NCBI RefSeq assembly: GCF_000146345.1 | Contig: NZ_GL397071.1 | Location: forward strand, 414,149-478,148 | Origin: Peptoniphilus duerdenii ATCC BAA-1640 | GTDB lineage: Bacteria > Bacillota > Clostridia > Tissierellales > Peptoniphilaceae | Length of the DNA: 64,000 bases | Direction: 5' to 3' | Shown here: positions 1 through 9,083 of the stretch, in pieces | Layout of the letters: every line of letters begins with the position of its first letter | How positions within the stretch are numbered: position 1 is the stretch's first letter | The notes under the pieces: model-generated | Databases searched by the model: none | Told to the model about the DNA's origin: nothing | The model's input: only the letters and a program-made list of their open reading frames with translations | Made by a program: the position numbers and the translations under genes

Positions 1-147
1 CATAGGTTGGCAGTAGCAAAGTTTAAAGATTATATTCTCAGGAATTTAAATGGTGTTAAATCCGTACGTGGACTTTTAATTTTGTATAGAATAAAGAAAA
101 ATCAGGCGAAGCTGTACGACAAATTTAATTACTATTTATCACCGTAG
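1..147 (+). CDS. C-terminal end of an unidentified gene (partial)
   Basis: Frame 1 is open from the window edge to a TAG at 145-147 and encodes about 48 residues rich in Lys, Arg, Leu and Tyr, ending in YYLSP. The gene starts outside the window and no domain is recognisable. Its last codons lie inside the intergenic repeat that begins near 111, so the repeat may have replaced the original 3' end. It could also be a chance open frame. Confidence 0.3.
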   Translation, partial: HRLAVAKFKDYILRNLNGVKSVRGLLILYRIKKNQAKLYDKFNYYLSP

Positions 148-176
148 CGGAACCTTCCAGGTTCCACAGCCGAAGG
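111..176 (+). repeat. Intergenic repeat, module 1 (copy A)
   Basis: Starts at GTACGACAAA and contains a perfect 7-bp stem GGAACCT/AGGTTCC with a 3-nt loop at 149-165. The same order of sequence recurs at 28425-28490. A third version at 28265-28290 keeps the flanks but carries a different stem. Confidence 0.75.
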
Positions 177-233
177 ATCTGACCTCTATTTAACCTAGCC
201 TTTGCAACTATTTTTTACAAAAATCTCCCAACT

Positions 234-380
234 GCAGTCACCCTGAGCGAACGAAGTGAGTCGAACGGGTATAACATCCGAGGGTCAAATCTTGGCAAGT
301 AAAAATCATCAATGTTTGACCTCACCATGGTTATACCCATTCGACTCCAGAGCCTTCGGCTCTTTCGCTCAGGGTGACTG
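234..380. repeat. Intergenic repeat, module 2 as an inverted pair
   Basis: CAGTCACCCTGAGCGAA at 234 and its reverse complement ending at 380 face each other about 100 bp apart. Each is followed inward by a variable segment and then by a conserved GTCGAA(C/T)GGGTATAA. In the right copy the variable segment is a small GAGCC/GGCTC hairpin. A third copy lies at 28511-28560. Open frames here are a by-product of the repeat. Confidence 0.75.
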
Positions 381-410
381 TATTCCTTAGGTTTTTTTAA
401 GAGATTCATC

Positions 411-545
411 AAAGACCTAGCCGAAATCTCCTGTTTCGTAGCAGGTCTTGTGCATAGTTCCAAAGAAGACAAGCGAAGTGAAGGCTGATTTGTTGAACTT
501 GACTGCCGACTACGACGGCAAAGCCGTCCTCTCTCAGGTTGACTG
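411..545 (+). repeat. Intergenic repeat, module 3 (copy A)
   Basis: About 100 bp beginning AGACCTAGCCGAAATC and running through AGTTCCAAAGAAG and GAAGGCTGATTTGT to GACTGCCGAC. The reverse complement of 28319-28421 is clearly the same sequence with substitutions. Both contain a hairpin built on CGAAA/TTTCG. Copy A has a further ACGGC/GCCGT hairpin near 515-527 and ends with a module-2-like GTTGACTG. Confidence 0.7.
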
Positions 546-638
546 TCTTCCTTTGGGTTTTTCATGTAGGTATCCTCCAAAGACATAGACTATGCAAATA
601 AGTCATAACAAAAAAATCTCTAATATATAATCTAAGTG

Positions 639-666
639 CAAAAAAATGCACGCTCTTGCGTGCATA
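639..666 (-). terminator. Rho-independent terminator of the flavin oxidoreductase gene
   Basis: Read on the minus strand, the perfect stem ATGCACGC/GCGTGCAT (658-665 and 646-653) with a 4-nt loop is followed by six or more T. It sits 14 bp beyond the stop codon at 679. Confidence 0.85.
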
Positions 667-678
667 AATTATTTAATA

Positions 679-1665
679 TTATCCGTTTAAAACTATGTCT
701 TCAAAGTATTTGTAATTATCTATAAGGACATCTGTTTCTGGTATATAGGATGCGCCGATTAGTTCGTCTGGCTTGTACTCTTCCTTGATGTGCTTCCAAG
801 TTTTGGCGGCTTCATCAATGTCGCCTTCAATGGTTAGACCTTTTGATGTTCTAAGGATAAATTTTTCCATAGAGGTTAGTTCAGGCTCGTTGTCAGGATC
901 TAGTTTCATAAATTCCTTGCGTTCTTTTCTAATAAATTGTAGGGATATATTTTCTGCGTGTTTCTTCAAGACTTCCGCTTCTTCCTTGGTCTTTGTAATG
1001 TTAACGGAAGTTCCAAGCATTACATATGGTTTATCCAGATACTTGGAAGGTTTGAATTCATTTCTATAAATGCCAAGGGCATATCCGATGGTATTCGGTG
1101 CGAAGTGTCCGGCAAAAGAATATGGAAGACCGAGTTCTGCTGCTATGTGAGCGGATGTTTCAGATGAGCCGAGTATGGTTAGTGGAATTTTTGATCCAGC
1201 TCCTGGGAATGGTGCGACATCTAATTCCCATGCCTCATCAGACATGTACATTTGCATTTCTTTAATTGCATTTTTAAAATCTTCTTTTCTATAAATATTT
1301 CTATAAATTAATTTTGCCGTTTGCATATCTGTGCCTGGTGCACGTCCGATACCTATGTCAACCCTGCCAGGATGGAGAATATTAAGGGTCGCATACCTTT
1401 CAACTACTTGAAATGGCGTGTGGTTTGGGAGCATTACTCCGCCAGCCCCAACTGTTATTCTCTTTGTATTATTTAAAATGTGGCCAATCATTAAATCTGT
1501 GGCAGCGCCCAAAACTGCGGGACTGTTGTGGTGTTCGGCAATCCAGTACCTTGAAAAATCATGATCGTCGGCAAATTGTGCCAAAGAAACTGCTCTACCC
1601 ACGGCATCCATTTGACTTTCGTCTTTGAATTTTGGTATTAAATTTAAAATTGAAACTTTTGTCAT
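679..1665 (-). CDS. LLM-class flavin-dependent oxidoreductase
   Basis: A 328-aa luciferase-like monooxygenase family protein, expected to be a cytoplasmic FMN/F420-type (beta/alpha)8 barrel. Family hallmarks are RYWIAEHHN near residues 48-56, the GGVMLPNH segment, and GRVDIGIGRAPGTD. It resembles the MsnO8/YhbW-like group, whose substrates are mostly unknown. The ATG at 1665 is chosen over one ten codons upstream because AAAGGAG sits about 8 nt before it. The gene stands alone with its own terminator and is divergent from the ABC operon. Confidence 0.85.
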   Translation of the reverse strand: MTKVSILNLIPKFKDESQMDAVGRAVSLAQFADDHDFSRYWIAEHHNSPAVLGAATDLMIGHILNNTKRITVGAGGVMLPNHTPFQVVERYATLNILHPGRVDIGIGRAPGTDMQTAKLIYRNIYRKEDFKNAIKEMQMYMSDEAWELDVAPFPGAGSKIPLTILGSSETSAHIAAELGLPYSFAGHFAPNTIGYALGIYRNEFKPSKYLDKPYVMLGTSVNITKTKEEAEVLKKHAENISLQFIRKERKEFMKLDPDNEPELTSMEKFILRTSKGLTIEGDIDEAAKTWKHIKEEYKPDELIGASYIPETDVLIDNYKYFEDIVLNG

Positions 1666-1834
1666 AATAACTCCTTTCAAATTACATTTACCCAATTAAA
1701 TGATTTAGTAATTATGGTTACATTCAAAAATAAAAAACATCCAATTTCGGTTAATTTTTTATATTTTTCTAAATACTATTTAAGAAAATGCGATAACTTA
1801 CACAAAAATATTATAAATTTATATATTTGTCAAA

Positions 1835-1846
1835 ATATGTTATACT
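1835..1846 (+). promoter_or_regulatory. Extended -10 promoter of the ABC importer operon
   Basis: TATGTTATACT supplies TGnTATACT with the -10 at 1841-1846. The -35 region 17 bp upstream (TTTATA) is weak, as expected for an extended -10 promoter. Transcription would begin just before the ribosome site at 1855. No clear Fur-box palindrome was seen. Confidence 0.5.
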
Positions 1847-1864
1847 AGAAAACGGAGGTAGATT

Positions 1865-2926
1865 ATGAAAAAAATATCTAAAATAATGGCAATCATTCTT
1901 ATGTTTACTGCTGTTTTAACAGCTTGTGGTAAAAAAGATGATGCGCCAGCAAGTAACGCAAAAAACGAAACTAAGACTGAAGCTAAGGCTTTTGAAGGCA
2001 AGACTTTAAATGTTGTTGCTACTTCAGACAAGTATGTTGGACTTTTCGACAAGTTCACTGAACAAACTGGTGCTAAGGTTGAATTCCTTTCTATGAGTTC
2101 TGGAGAAGTTATTTCTAGAACTAAGGCTGAAGGAAAACCTATGGCTGATTTATGGTTCGGTGGTGGACTTGACGCATTTTTAGCAGCTGATGCTGACGGA
2201 CTTCTAGAACACTATGTAAGTGACAACTCAAAAGAAGTTGATCCTGCTTACAAGGATGAAAACGGAGCATGGATTGCAAAAGGTCTTACCGTTGCAGGTT
2301 TCTTAGTAAACAACAAGATTCTTGAAGAAAAAGGTCTTGATCTCCCTATGACTTGGGACGATCTTGCTAAACCAGAATACAAAGGTCTAGTTATCATGTC
2401 AAACCCTGCTGTTTCAGGAACTAACTACGCTGTTGTAAAAGGTCTTCTTGACGCTAAGGGAGAAGAAGCTGGATGGGAATACCTAAAGGCTCTTAACGAA
2501 AACATTGAATTCTATTCTAAGAGAGGTAAAGATCCTCAAGAAAAGACTGTTCAAGGTGAATTTGCTATAGGAATCATCCCTGTTGACAATGGCGCTTTTG
2601 AAGTTGCAAAAGACAATGGTCTTACTGTTGTGTACCCTGATATGATTCCATGGGTTCCAGAAGGAGTTGCAATTTTTAAAGATTCTGAAAACGTAGATGT
2701 TGCGAAGGCTTTCGTTGACTTTATGTTAACTCCAGAAGCTCAAGCTATAATAGCAGAAGTAGATGGAAAAGACAGCGCTCAAATTGTAGTGCCAGGAGTT
2801 GAAGGACTTTCACTTGGCCTTCCAAAGGACAAGCTTATCAAAGAAGATCTAACTACTTTTGGTAGCATGAGAGAAGAAGTGCTTAACAAATTCAAAGAAA
2901 TAGCTAGGGACAAAGCTGAACAATAA
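1865..2926 (+). CDS. Fe(III)-type ABC transporter substrate-binding lipoprotein
   Basis: A 353-aa lipoprotein with a Lys-rich N-terminus, a hydrophobic segment and the lipobox LTAC around residue 20, followed by a charged linker. It is membrane-anchored outside the cell. The mature part has the layout of periplasmic-binding family 1 proteins of the AfuA/FbpA (iron) type, with DLWFGGGLDAFL, PMTWDDL, and SNPAVSGTNYA. It is the first gene of an operon with the permease and ATPase, so it is the binding component. The ligand is inferred; related proteins bind Fe(III) or 2-aminoethylphosphonate. It is preceded by GGAGG at the right distance. Confidence 0.8.
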   Translation: MKKISKIMAIILMFTAVLTACGKKDDAPASNAKNETKTEAKAFEGKTLNVVATSDKYVGLFDKFTEQTGAKVEFLSMSSGEVISRTKAEGKPMADLWFGGGLDAFLAADADGLLEHYVSDNSKEVDPAYKDENGAWIAKGLTVAGFLVNNKILEEKGLDLPMTWDDLAKPEYKGLVIMSNPAVSGTNYAVVKGLLDAKGEEAGWEYLKALNENIEFYSKRGKDPQEKTVQGEFAIGIIPVDNGAFEVAKDNGLTVVYPDMIPWVPEGVAIFKDSENVDVAKAFVDFMLTPEAQAIIAEVDGKDSAQIVVPGVEGLSLGLPKDKLIKEDLTTFGSMREEVLNKFKEIARDKAEQ

Positions 2927-2951
2927 TTAAAATAATTTTTAGGGGAGTGCT

Positions 2952-4568
2952 ATGAAGAGAATAAATATTGGTAAGATAATCGACTATTTAATAATTGGGA
3001 GTTTATTTGCTATGACCATTCTCTTCATACTACTTCCTTTTATTTTTGTTTTCAAAGAGAGTTTCTTCGTCGATGGAAGGCTCTCCCTTGAAAACTTTAC
3101 ATATCTCCTTACGAAGAGAAGAATCCTTATAAAGAACACACTGGTTTTAGGTGTTGTGTCCACCATTCTTTCTTCTGCAGCAAGCCTAATCGTTTCAATC
3201 TATCTCTACCTTTCACCGAAGAGAAGGAGGAGCATCCTTCTTGCAATTTTATTTATAACGCTTATAAGTCCGCCATTCGTAACTTCTCTTTCCTATATCA
3301 ATCTATTTGGCAGGAGGGGATTTATAACCTATGGACTTCTTGGACTTTCACTAAATGTATACGGAATGTGGGGAATCGCAGTTATGCAGACCATCTCCCA
3401 CCTTTCATTAAACGTGCTACTTATCTACGGATTTCTAAAGACTCTTAGTCCTGATATCATAAATTCTGCGAGAAACCTCGGGGCAAAGACGGACAATATT
3501 ATAGTGGATATTATCTTTCCAAAGGCAAAGGCTGGTCTAAAGGCGGTCATACTTCTTTCATTCTTTAGAGCCATAGCAGACTTCGGAACGCCTGCCATCA
3601 TCGGTGGGAAGTTCAATGTCCTCGCGCTGGAATCCTACTTTGCAGTAATTGCTGAAGGAAATCTTGCCAAGGCTTCTGCTATGAATATTTTGATACTTAT
3701 TCCGTCGATCTTAATCTTCATTTTTTACCAAAACAATCTAAGCGCAATGGCGGAAACTTCTGGATTTGACAGGGTTGAGTTGGAAATAAAGAGAAATGGA
3801 ATTATCTACTATATTTTTTCTGTTATTTCGCTACTTTTGATCTCTGCCCTTACGGTCCTATATGTAACCATAATATTTTCCGCATTTACCCGCATGAAGG
3901 ACGGCTCTCTTACATTTACTCTACAAAATTTAATCGATACGAAACCATATATCACCGGTGCGATGATAAGAAGTATAGTATACAGTTTGATCTCTGCGGT
4001 AGGCGGCTCAATAATAGGTCTTTTAATAGGATATTATTTACAAATTAGAAAATTAAAAGCTATGAAGGCGGTGGATTTTATCGCCAACCTTCCATATATA
4101 ATTCCCGGCACCTTTTTTGGTCTTGGATACCTACTATTTTTTAAGAATCCGCCGATAGCCATCACGGGAACAGCGGCGGTGGTAGTGTTAAACGTGGTAT
4201 TTAAACAGCTTCCATTCTCTGCAAGAGTCGGCAGCAGCCAAATGGAATCCATTGACAGGGAGACCTTGGACTCGGTTAAATCCCTGGGAGGAAATAATAT
4301 GAACGCCCTCTACGACGTGGTACTACCTCTTAGCAAGGAAGGGCTAAAGGTTTCATTTATCAATGGATTTACCACCACCATGACCACCATCGGCTCCATA
4401 ATTTTTCTAGTCTATCCTGGAAGAAAGGTCCTAACCCTTGTTATGTTTGATGTAATTCAATCGGGAAAATACAATATTGGATCGGTGATCGCTCTTATAA
4501 TCATACTTATATGTCTAGCTATAAATGCTCTCGGATACATGTTCTTTGGAGGAAAAAATGTTTCTTGA
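2952..4568 (+). CDS. Fused double-domain ABC importer permease (FbpB type)
   Basis: A 538-aa integral membrane protein made of two homologous BPD-type permease halves of about six helices each, typical of ferric-iron uptake permeases. EAA-loop-like motifs occur in each half (SARNLGAKTDNI near residue 178 and SVKSLGGNNMNAL near 443), where the ATPase docks. It lies 25 bp after the binding protein and overlaps the ATPase start by 11 bp, indicating translational coupling. Transport direction is import by family. The metal specificity is not visible in the sequence. Confidence 0.85.
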   Translation: MKRINIGKIIDYLIIGSLFAMTILFILLPFIFVFKESFFVDGRLSLENFTYLLTKRRILIKNTLVLGVVSTILSSAASLIVSIYLYLSPKRRRSILLAILFITLISPPFVTSLSYINLFGRRGFITYGLLGLSLNVYGMWGIAVMQTISHLSLNVLLIYGFLKTLSPDIINSARNLGAKTDNIIVDIIFPKAKAGLKAVILLSFFRAIADFGTPAIIGGKFNVLALESYFAVIAEGNLAKASAMNILILIPSILIFIFYQNNLSAMAETSGFDRVELEIKRNGIIYYIFSVISLLLISALTVLYVTIIFSAFTRMKDGSLTFTLQNLIDTKPYITGAMIRSIVYSLISAVGGSIIGLLIGYYLQIRKLKAMKAVDFIANLPYIIPGTFFGLGYLLFFKNPPIAITGTAAVVVLNVVFKQLPFSARVGSSQMESIDRETLDSVKSLGGNNMNALYDVVLPLSKEGLKVSFINGFTTTMTTIGSIIFLVYPGRKVLTLVMFDVIQSGKYNIGSVIALIIILICLAINALGYMFFGGKNVS

Positions 4569-5475
4569 AATAAAAAATTTAACGAAAAAATACGGCGACT
4601 TCTATGCCATAAGAGATATAAATTTCTCCTTGGAAAAGGGAGAGCTCCTATGTTTACTCGGACCTTCCGGCTGTGGGAAGTCTACCATTTTAAAAAGCAT
4701 CGGAGGATTCATAGAAGTTCACGGAAATATTATTTTAAATGGAAAGGACATCACCCACACTCCGCCGGAAAAACGTGGTGTGGCAACGGTGTTTCAATCA
4801 TTGGGACTATTTCCTCACATGAATGTCCTTGAAAATATAAAGTACGGCCTTAAATTTAACGGCACTCCGAAAAGTAAGAGAAACGAAATGGCAGAAGAGA
4901 TGCTTAAGACCCTCGGCCTCGAAGGTTTAGGCAAGAGGATGATTAACGAACTCTCTGGAGGCCAAAGACAGAGGGTTGCCCTTGGAAGATCCATGATAGT
5001 TGGACCGGAGCTACTCCTACTTGACGAGCCTCTTTCAAGTCTAGATGCGAAGCTTCAAAAATCTATGAGGCAGGAGATTAGAGACTTTCAAAAGAAGTTC
5101 GACATCACCACCATCTTCGTAACCCACAACCAGGAAGAAGCCTTCGAAATTGCAGATAAGATCATTCTTCTAAATGAAGGAGAGATCATGCAGGTTGGTA
5201 AGGCGAAGGAGATCTACGAGCATCCGGCAAATGAATTTGTCCTCGACTTTATAGGTAGTTCAAATACTTTCGATGGAGGATACGCAAGACCCGAAGACAT
5301 CACACTTAACTCTGGAAGCACCAAGGCAAAGATAAAAAATATTATCTTCAAAGGTTCATTTACAGAAGTTATTTTGGATACAAAATTTGGAATTTTAACA
5401 GCAATTACAATGAACGCAGAGGATTTAAAGATAGATGATGAGATAAATATTGATATAAAGAAGGAGAAACTATGA
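4558..5475 (+). CDS. ABC importer ATP-binding protein (FbpC/PotA type)
   Basis: A 305-aa cytoplasmic ATPase that powers the preceding permease. It has Walker A GPSGCGKST near residue 37, Q-loop in VFQSLGLFPHM, signature LSGGQRQR, and Walker B LLLLDEPLSSLD with the H-loop in VTHNQEEA. A short C-terminal domain of about 60 residues follows, with PEDI typical of TOBE-containing family members. The start at 4558 follows GGAGG and overlaps the permease end; an upstream ATG at 4525 lies inside the permease and has no ribosome site. Its TGA overlaps the next ATG as ATGA. Confidence 0.9.
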   Translation: MFLEIKNLTKKYGDFYAIRDINFSLEKGELLCLLGPSGCGKSTILKSIGGFIEVHGNIILNGKDITHTPPEKRGVATVFQSLGLFPHMNVLENIKYGLKFNGTPKSKRNEMAEEMLKTLGLEGLGKRMINELSGGQRQRVALGRSMIVGPELLLLDEPLSSLDAKLQKSMRQEIRDFQKKFDITTIFVTHNQEEAFEIADKIILLNEGEIMQVGKAKEIYEHPANEFVLDFIGSSNTFDGGYARPEDITLNSGSTKAKIKNIIFKGSFTEVILDTKFGILTAITMNAEDLKIDDEINIDIKKEKL

Positions 5476-6701
5476 AGATTTTAAATGTTTTGGCTCAGCT
5501 ACCGATGAAGACGGGAAGTGGAGTATATTTTTCAAACTTGGTTGAAGAATTAAATGCCCAAGGCCACGAAAATATTCTGCTCTATGGTGTGCAGGCACCA
5601 TACTCTGTGGATGTGGAAGGCAAGCACTATCCGGTGGAATTTAAATCTGAGAAGATTCCATTTCCAATCGCTGGGATGAGCGACGTCATGCCCTATAAAA
5701 ACACCGTATATTCGGAAATGACAGAGGACATGATCGACCTAGAACTTAGAGTATTTAGAGAAGTTTTGGAAAAGATTAGAGATACTGAAGGAGTGGACCT
5801 TGTAATAACCCACCATCTCTTCTTCCTATCATCAATGGTTAGAGAAGTGTTTAAGGACACTCCAGTGGTTGCATTCTGTCACGGAACCGACCTTAGACAA
5901 CTTGAAAGATTTCCAAGATTTTTAGAAAGATGCGAAAGTATCAAGGATCTCGACATAATTTTCACCGTTTCTCCAAATGAATCGGAAAAGATACATGAAA
6001 TTTTCTCCTACGACAGGGACAAAATAAAGCTTGTCGGCGGTGGATTTAACCAAAACATCTTCAACAGAAATTATGAAAAGTTAGACGACGGCATCCTCAG
6101 GGTTTGCTACGCGGGCAAACTTTCAAGGTCCAAGGGTGTTTATGAACTCGCTAGAAGTTTTCCTCTAGTTAAGAAAAATATAGATAATCTAGAGTACCAT
6201 ATCATCGGCGCAACTTCTGATGAAGAAAAGAGAAGACTCTACGATCTTGCACAAAATATGGAAGGTTTCAAGGTCTATGACGCTGAGGATCAGGTGACCA
6301 TGGCGAAACATTTGAAGAAGTGCGATGTATTTGTCCTACCTTCCTACTACGAAGCATTGGGACTTATTGCAATTGAGGCTATGGCGACAGGACTTTACGC
6401 AGTGACATCTGAGATCGAAGGCTTGAGGGCAGAACTTGGTGACAAGGTAAACGAATCTGGACTCATTCTCTACACAGAACTTCCAACCATCTACGATTTG
6501 GACAACCCTTGCGAAGAAGAAGTGCCTGCCTATGTGGAAAGGCTAGCGAAAAATATAGAAATCCAACTAAAAAAGGTTGAGAAGAAGGAAGAAATCGGCA
6601 AAGAAATCATGGATATAATCGATGGAAAATCCTGGGCAAATCTTGCGAAGAGGATTGAAAAGATGCTTATAGAGGTGGCAAATGACAGAAAAATTAACTG
6701 A
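5472..6701 (+). CDS. GT4-family glycosyltransferase
   Basis: A 409-aa GT-B fold glycosyltransferase of family GT4. The N-terminal domain shows the glycine-rich GSGVYFSNLVEEL and an acceptor-side HGTDLR. The C-terminal donor domain has RVCYAGKLSRSKGV and the E-x7-E motif EALGLIAIE. It probably transfers a sugar from a nucleotide sugar in the cytoplasm; donor and acceptor are unknown. It is coupled to the transporter ATPase by ATGA and overlaps the next gene by 20 bp. A glycosyltransferase in an iron-type importer operon is unusual and its link to transport is unclear. Confidence 0.85.
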   Translation: MKILNVLAQLPMKTGSGVYFSNLVEELNAQGHENILLYGVQAPYSVDVEGKHYPVEFKSEKIPFPIAGMSDVMPYKNTVYSEMTEDMIDLELRVFREVLEKIRDTEGVDLVITHHLFFLSSMVREVFKDTPVVAFCHGTDLRQLERFPRFLERCESIKDLDIIFTVSPNESEKIHEIFSYDRDKIKLVGGGFNQNIFNRNYEKLDDGILRVCYAGKLSRSKGVYELARSFPLVKKNIDNLEYHIIGATSDEEKRRLYDLAQNMEGFKVYDAEDQVTMAKHLKKCDVFVLPSYYEALGLIAIEAMATGLYAVTSEIEGLRAELGDKVNESGLILYTELPTIYDLDNPCEEEVPAYVERLAKNIEIQLKKVEKKEEIGKEIMDIIDGKSWANLAKRIEKMLIEVANDRKIN

Positions 6702-7353
6702 AAAAGCGATATGCGGACATTGTAAAGAGCCATTTGATGTAGAAATCTACACCAGTATAAACACGAGAGTAGATCCGGAGATGGAGCTGAAGGTACTAAA
6801 CTACGATGTATTTGAGTACACATGTCCACACTGCGGCGAAAAGGTAAAGGTAATCTACGACATGCTCTACCATATGGAGCAGGAAGGTACGATGATCTAC
6901 CTAACAGACCCGAGCAATGTAGAGGAAGAAATCAAAACTCTGGACGAATTTTATAATAATGATTTCAAAAAATTTCAAGAGCTTATGAAGATTGACCCTC
7001 CGAGGGTGAGAGTGGTGGTGGACTTAGTTGAACTTAGAGAAAAAATATTAATTTTCAAGGGTGGCTACGACGACAGAATCATGGAACTCTATAAATCACT
7101 TCTCATTCTTCAGATTAACGAGAGAGAAAATATGGAAATCATAAGAATGTTCTACGATATCTATGAAAATAAACCTATAATCGTGGTAATTGACAAGAAT
7201 CTCAAGGAGTACCACTACGACTTTAGGGAAGAAGGCTACAGAGAACTTGAAGAACAGTTTGAAGATAAGCTTGAAGGTTTCGAAAGATATGTGGTAAATG
7301 AAAGTTTTGCCATTGAATTTATAGAAGATCTGTTAAATAAAAAGAAAAATTAA
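6682..7353 (+). CDS. CpXC-domain protein
   Basis: A 223-aa protein starting with a zinc-ribbon-like CpXC domain: CGHC at residues 11-14 and CPHC at 48-51 separated by a strand-rich segment. The remaining 150 residues are charged and mostly helical, without a recognised domain. CpXC proteins are of unknown function; the four cysteines probably bind a metal. It starts inside the glycosyltransferase 3' end and is the last gene of the importer operon, before a strong terminator. Confidence 0.75.
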   Translation: MTEKLTEKAICGHCKEPFDVEIYTSINTRVDPEMELKVLNYDVFEYTCPHCGEKVKVIYDMLYHMEQEGTMIYLTDPSNVEEEIKTLDEFYNNDFKKFQELMKIDPPRVRVVVDLVELREKILIFKGGYDDRIMELYKSLLILQINERENMEIIRMFYDIYENKPIIVVIDKNLKEYHYDFREEGYRELEEQFEDKLEGFERYVVNESFAIEFIEDLLNKKKN

Positions 7354-7411
7354 TTTATTAAATTCGCGAGTTTGATATTATAAAATAATCGGAATTTCTT
7401 CAAAATGAAAA

Positions 7412-7465
7412 TACAAAAAAATAATCCTTCAATCAAAGTTATTTCTTAGATTGAAGGATTTTTTA
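7412..7465. terminator. Bidirectional terminator between convergent operons
   Basis: A 12-bp perfect stem AATCCTTCAATC (7423-7434) / GATTGAAGGATT (7449-7460) is flanked by A-rich sequence on the left and T-rich on the right. It can therefore end both the importer operon (+) and the dac operon (-), whose stop lies inside the T run. Confidence 0.9.
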
Positions 7466-8776
7466 TGCTGCATCTTTATCGATATTTTTGAAGATTTCTC
7501 TGTAAATGGACATAATCTTGTTGATTATTCCCCTTTCGCGAATATCTTCTTTGATTATTAATTTTGATTCTCCAACTTCTTTGCCATCTACTTTGTAGGT
7601 GATTGAACCCACCACAGTGTCCTTAGGTAGAGGGGCTGCGATTTCATTGAGATGAATTTCGCTTTCTACCTTTGATTCTGGATGTACTAGAGAAGCTATT
7701 TCCGATTCTTGATACACATTGTAGTTTGGTTCTTGAGAATTTTCTGCTTCGATAGTCGTAACAGGAGAAGTAGTGTTTCCGAGAATTCTATTTTCATACT
7801 TGGTTAGAGCAATATTTGCGACTCTTTTCGAAACCACATACCTTGACCAATCGGATTTCGATCCGGTGGTGATGGTGATAAGCCTTAGATCCTTGGTGGT
7901 CTTGCCATCTCCTGGTTTTAGTTCCGTTGCTATAAGACATCTTCCTGCCGCACCAGTGTATCCCGTTTTAAGTCCTTGGATTTCTGGAATTACTCCTAAG
8001 ATGGGGTTGGTTGAGTAAGCTGTAAACTCTCTATCTGCTTCAACGATGGAAGGCATCTTTGTATATTCTAATATTTCTGGATGTTCCTTCATTATATATC
8101 TAGCAAGGAGAAACATCTCTCTTGTGGTCATCTTATTATAATCTTCTATTGAATAGTCTGTTAGCCCTGTTGGATTTATCATGTGGGCGTTTGTAAGACC
8201 TAGGTCTTTACACTTCTTATTCATCATGTCTACGAAAGCTTGGGTAGATCCTGCTACCTTTATTGCAAGGGAGGTGATGGCGTCATTTCCAGATATAACT
8301 AGCGCCGCTGTTAGAAGTTCTTTTACAGTCTTCGTATCTCCCTCTTTTATTTTGTAGGATGAACCTGGTAAGACTTCTGCTTCATGGGGAATTGTCACCA
8401 TGTCGTCTAGTTTTAACTTGCCTGCTTTGATTTGGTCTAGGACAACATATACGGACACGAGTTTAGAAGTTGAAGCCATGGCTACCACTTCATCTATATC
8501 GTTAAATTCTAAGATTTCTCCCGTTGCATAGTCTCCGATTAGAAAGGTCTTTGCAAGTTCGTTGGTAGATTTTTTTTCTAGCTCAGCTACTAGAAGTGCT
8601 TCTTCGTAGGTTGCCCTATCCACTCCGTGAGAAGTTGGTACGAAGATGTTTTGGTTTCTAATCTCCTGAGGCTCTGAGGCTTCTGTTTCTTTCTGCGAAG
8701 CATTCTCCGTTGCAAAAGAGACGCTAGGAGAAAATAAAATGACTAATGCAAGGATTAGACTTGTAAATCTTCTCAT
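7463..8776 (-). CDS. dacF: D-alanyl-D-alanine carboxypeptidase (DacF/PBP5 family)
   Basis: A 437-aa low-molecular-weight penicillin-binding protein that trims the terminal D-Ala from peptidoglycan stem peptides. It has a signal peptide (residues 1-22) and all three active-site motifs: S102-T-S-K105, S162-G-N164 and K270-T-G272. A C-terminal beta-rich PBP5_C domain follows (from about 335) and then an amphipathic tail that may contact the membrane. It overlaps the upstream gene by 4 bp, so the four minus-strand genes form one operon. Related enzymes act in vegetative cell-wall maintenance or sporulation. Confidence 0.9.
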   Translation of the reverse strand: MRRFTSLILALVILFSPSVSFATENASQKETEASEPQEIRNQNIFVPTSHGVDRATYEEALLVAELEKKSTNELAKTFLIGDYATGEILEFNDIDEVVAMASTSKLVSVYVVLDQIKAGKLKLDDMVTIPHEAEVLPGSSYKIKEGDTKTVKELLTAALVISGNDAITSLAIKVAGSTQAFVDMMNKKCKDLGLTNAHMINPTGLTDYSIEDYNKMTTREMFLLARYIMKEHPEILEYTKMPSIVEADREFTAYSTNPILGVIPEIQGLKTGYTGAAGRCLIATELKPGDGKTTKDLRLITITTGSKSDWSRYVVSKRVANIALTKYENRILGNTTSPVTTIEAENSQEPNYNVYQESEIASLVHPESKVESEIHLNEIAAPLPKDTVVGSITYKVDGKEVGESKLIIKEDIRERGIINKIMSIYREIFKNIDKDAA

Positions 8777-9081
8777 TTCTTCCTTTTACTTTCTACTGAG
8801 TCTATCTTTTCCATAAAGGATCTTTCTTTGTCGCGTCTGTCATCGATCTTAACAACAGAGTAGACTCTGTTTGCTCCATTTAGAAATACGGATTCTTGCA
8901 TCCTTTTTATAGCTTCGTACATAGTATCTAAATCGGGAGCTTCTATAACTGTTCCCATTGGGTTAAGTGCAAATGTAATATTTTTCATGTCTGCTATGCT
9001 ATCTAAAGCACCTGCAACATATTTTGAAACTGATGTGGTTTCTGTTCCTATTGGAACTAGTGTTAGTTCACAAACTACCAT
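8773..9081 (-). CDS. MTH1187/YkoF-like thiamine-binding family protein
   Basis: A 102-aa protein of the MTH1187 (DUF77) family, a small ferredoxin-like fold that in YkoF-type homologues binds thiamine. Typical features are VCELTLVPIGT at the N-terminus, the conserved SVSKYV, and NPMGTVIEA. The ATG at 9081 is preferred over the one six codons upstream because GGAGG sits at proper spacing. It overlaps dacF by 4 bp and is 2 bp from the YoaK-like gene. A role in thiamine handling is inferred from the family only. Confidence 0.75.
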   Translation of the reverse strand: MVVCELTLVPIGTETTSVSKYVAGALDSIADMKNITFALNPMGTVIEAPDLDTMYEAIKRMQESVFLNGANRVYSVVKIDDRRDKERSFMEKIDSVESKRKK

Positions 9082-9083
9082 AA

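Noticed and set aside
215..586. 123-aa minus-strand open frame
   Set aside because: It lies entirely within the inverted intergenic repeats, has no ribosome site, and its composition follows the repeat palindromes.
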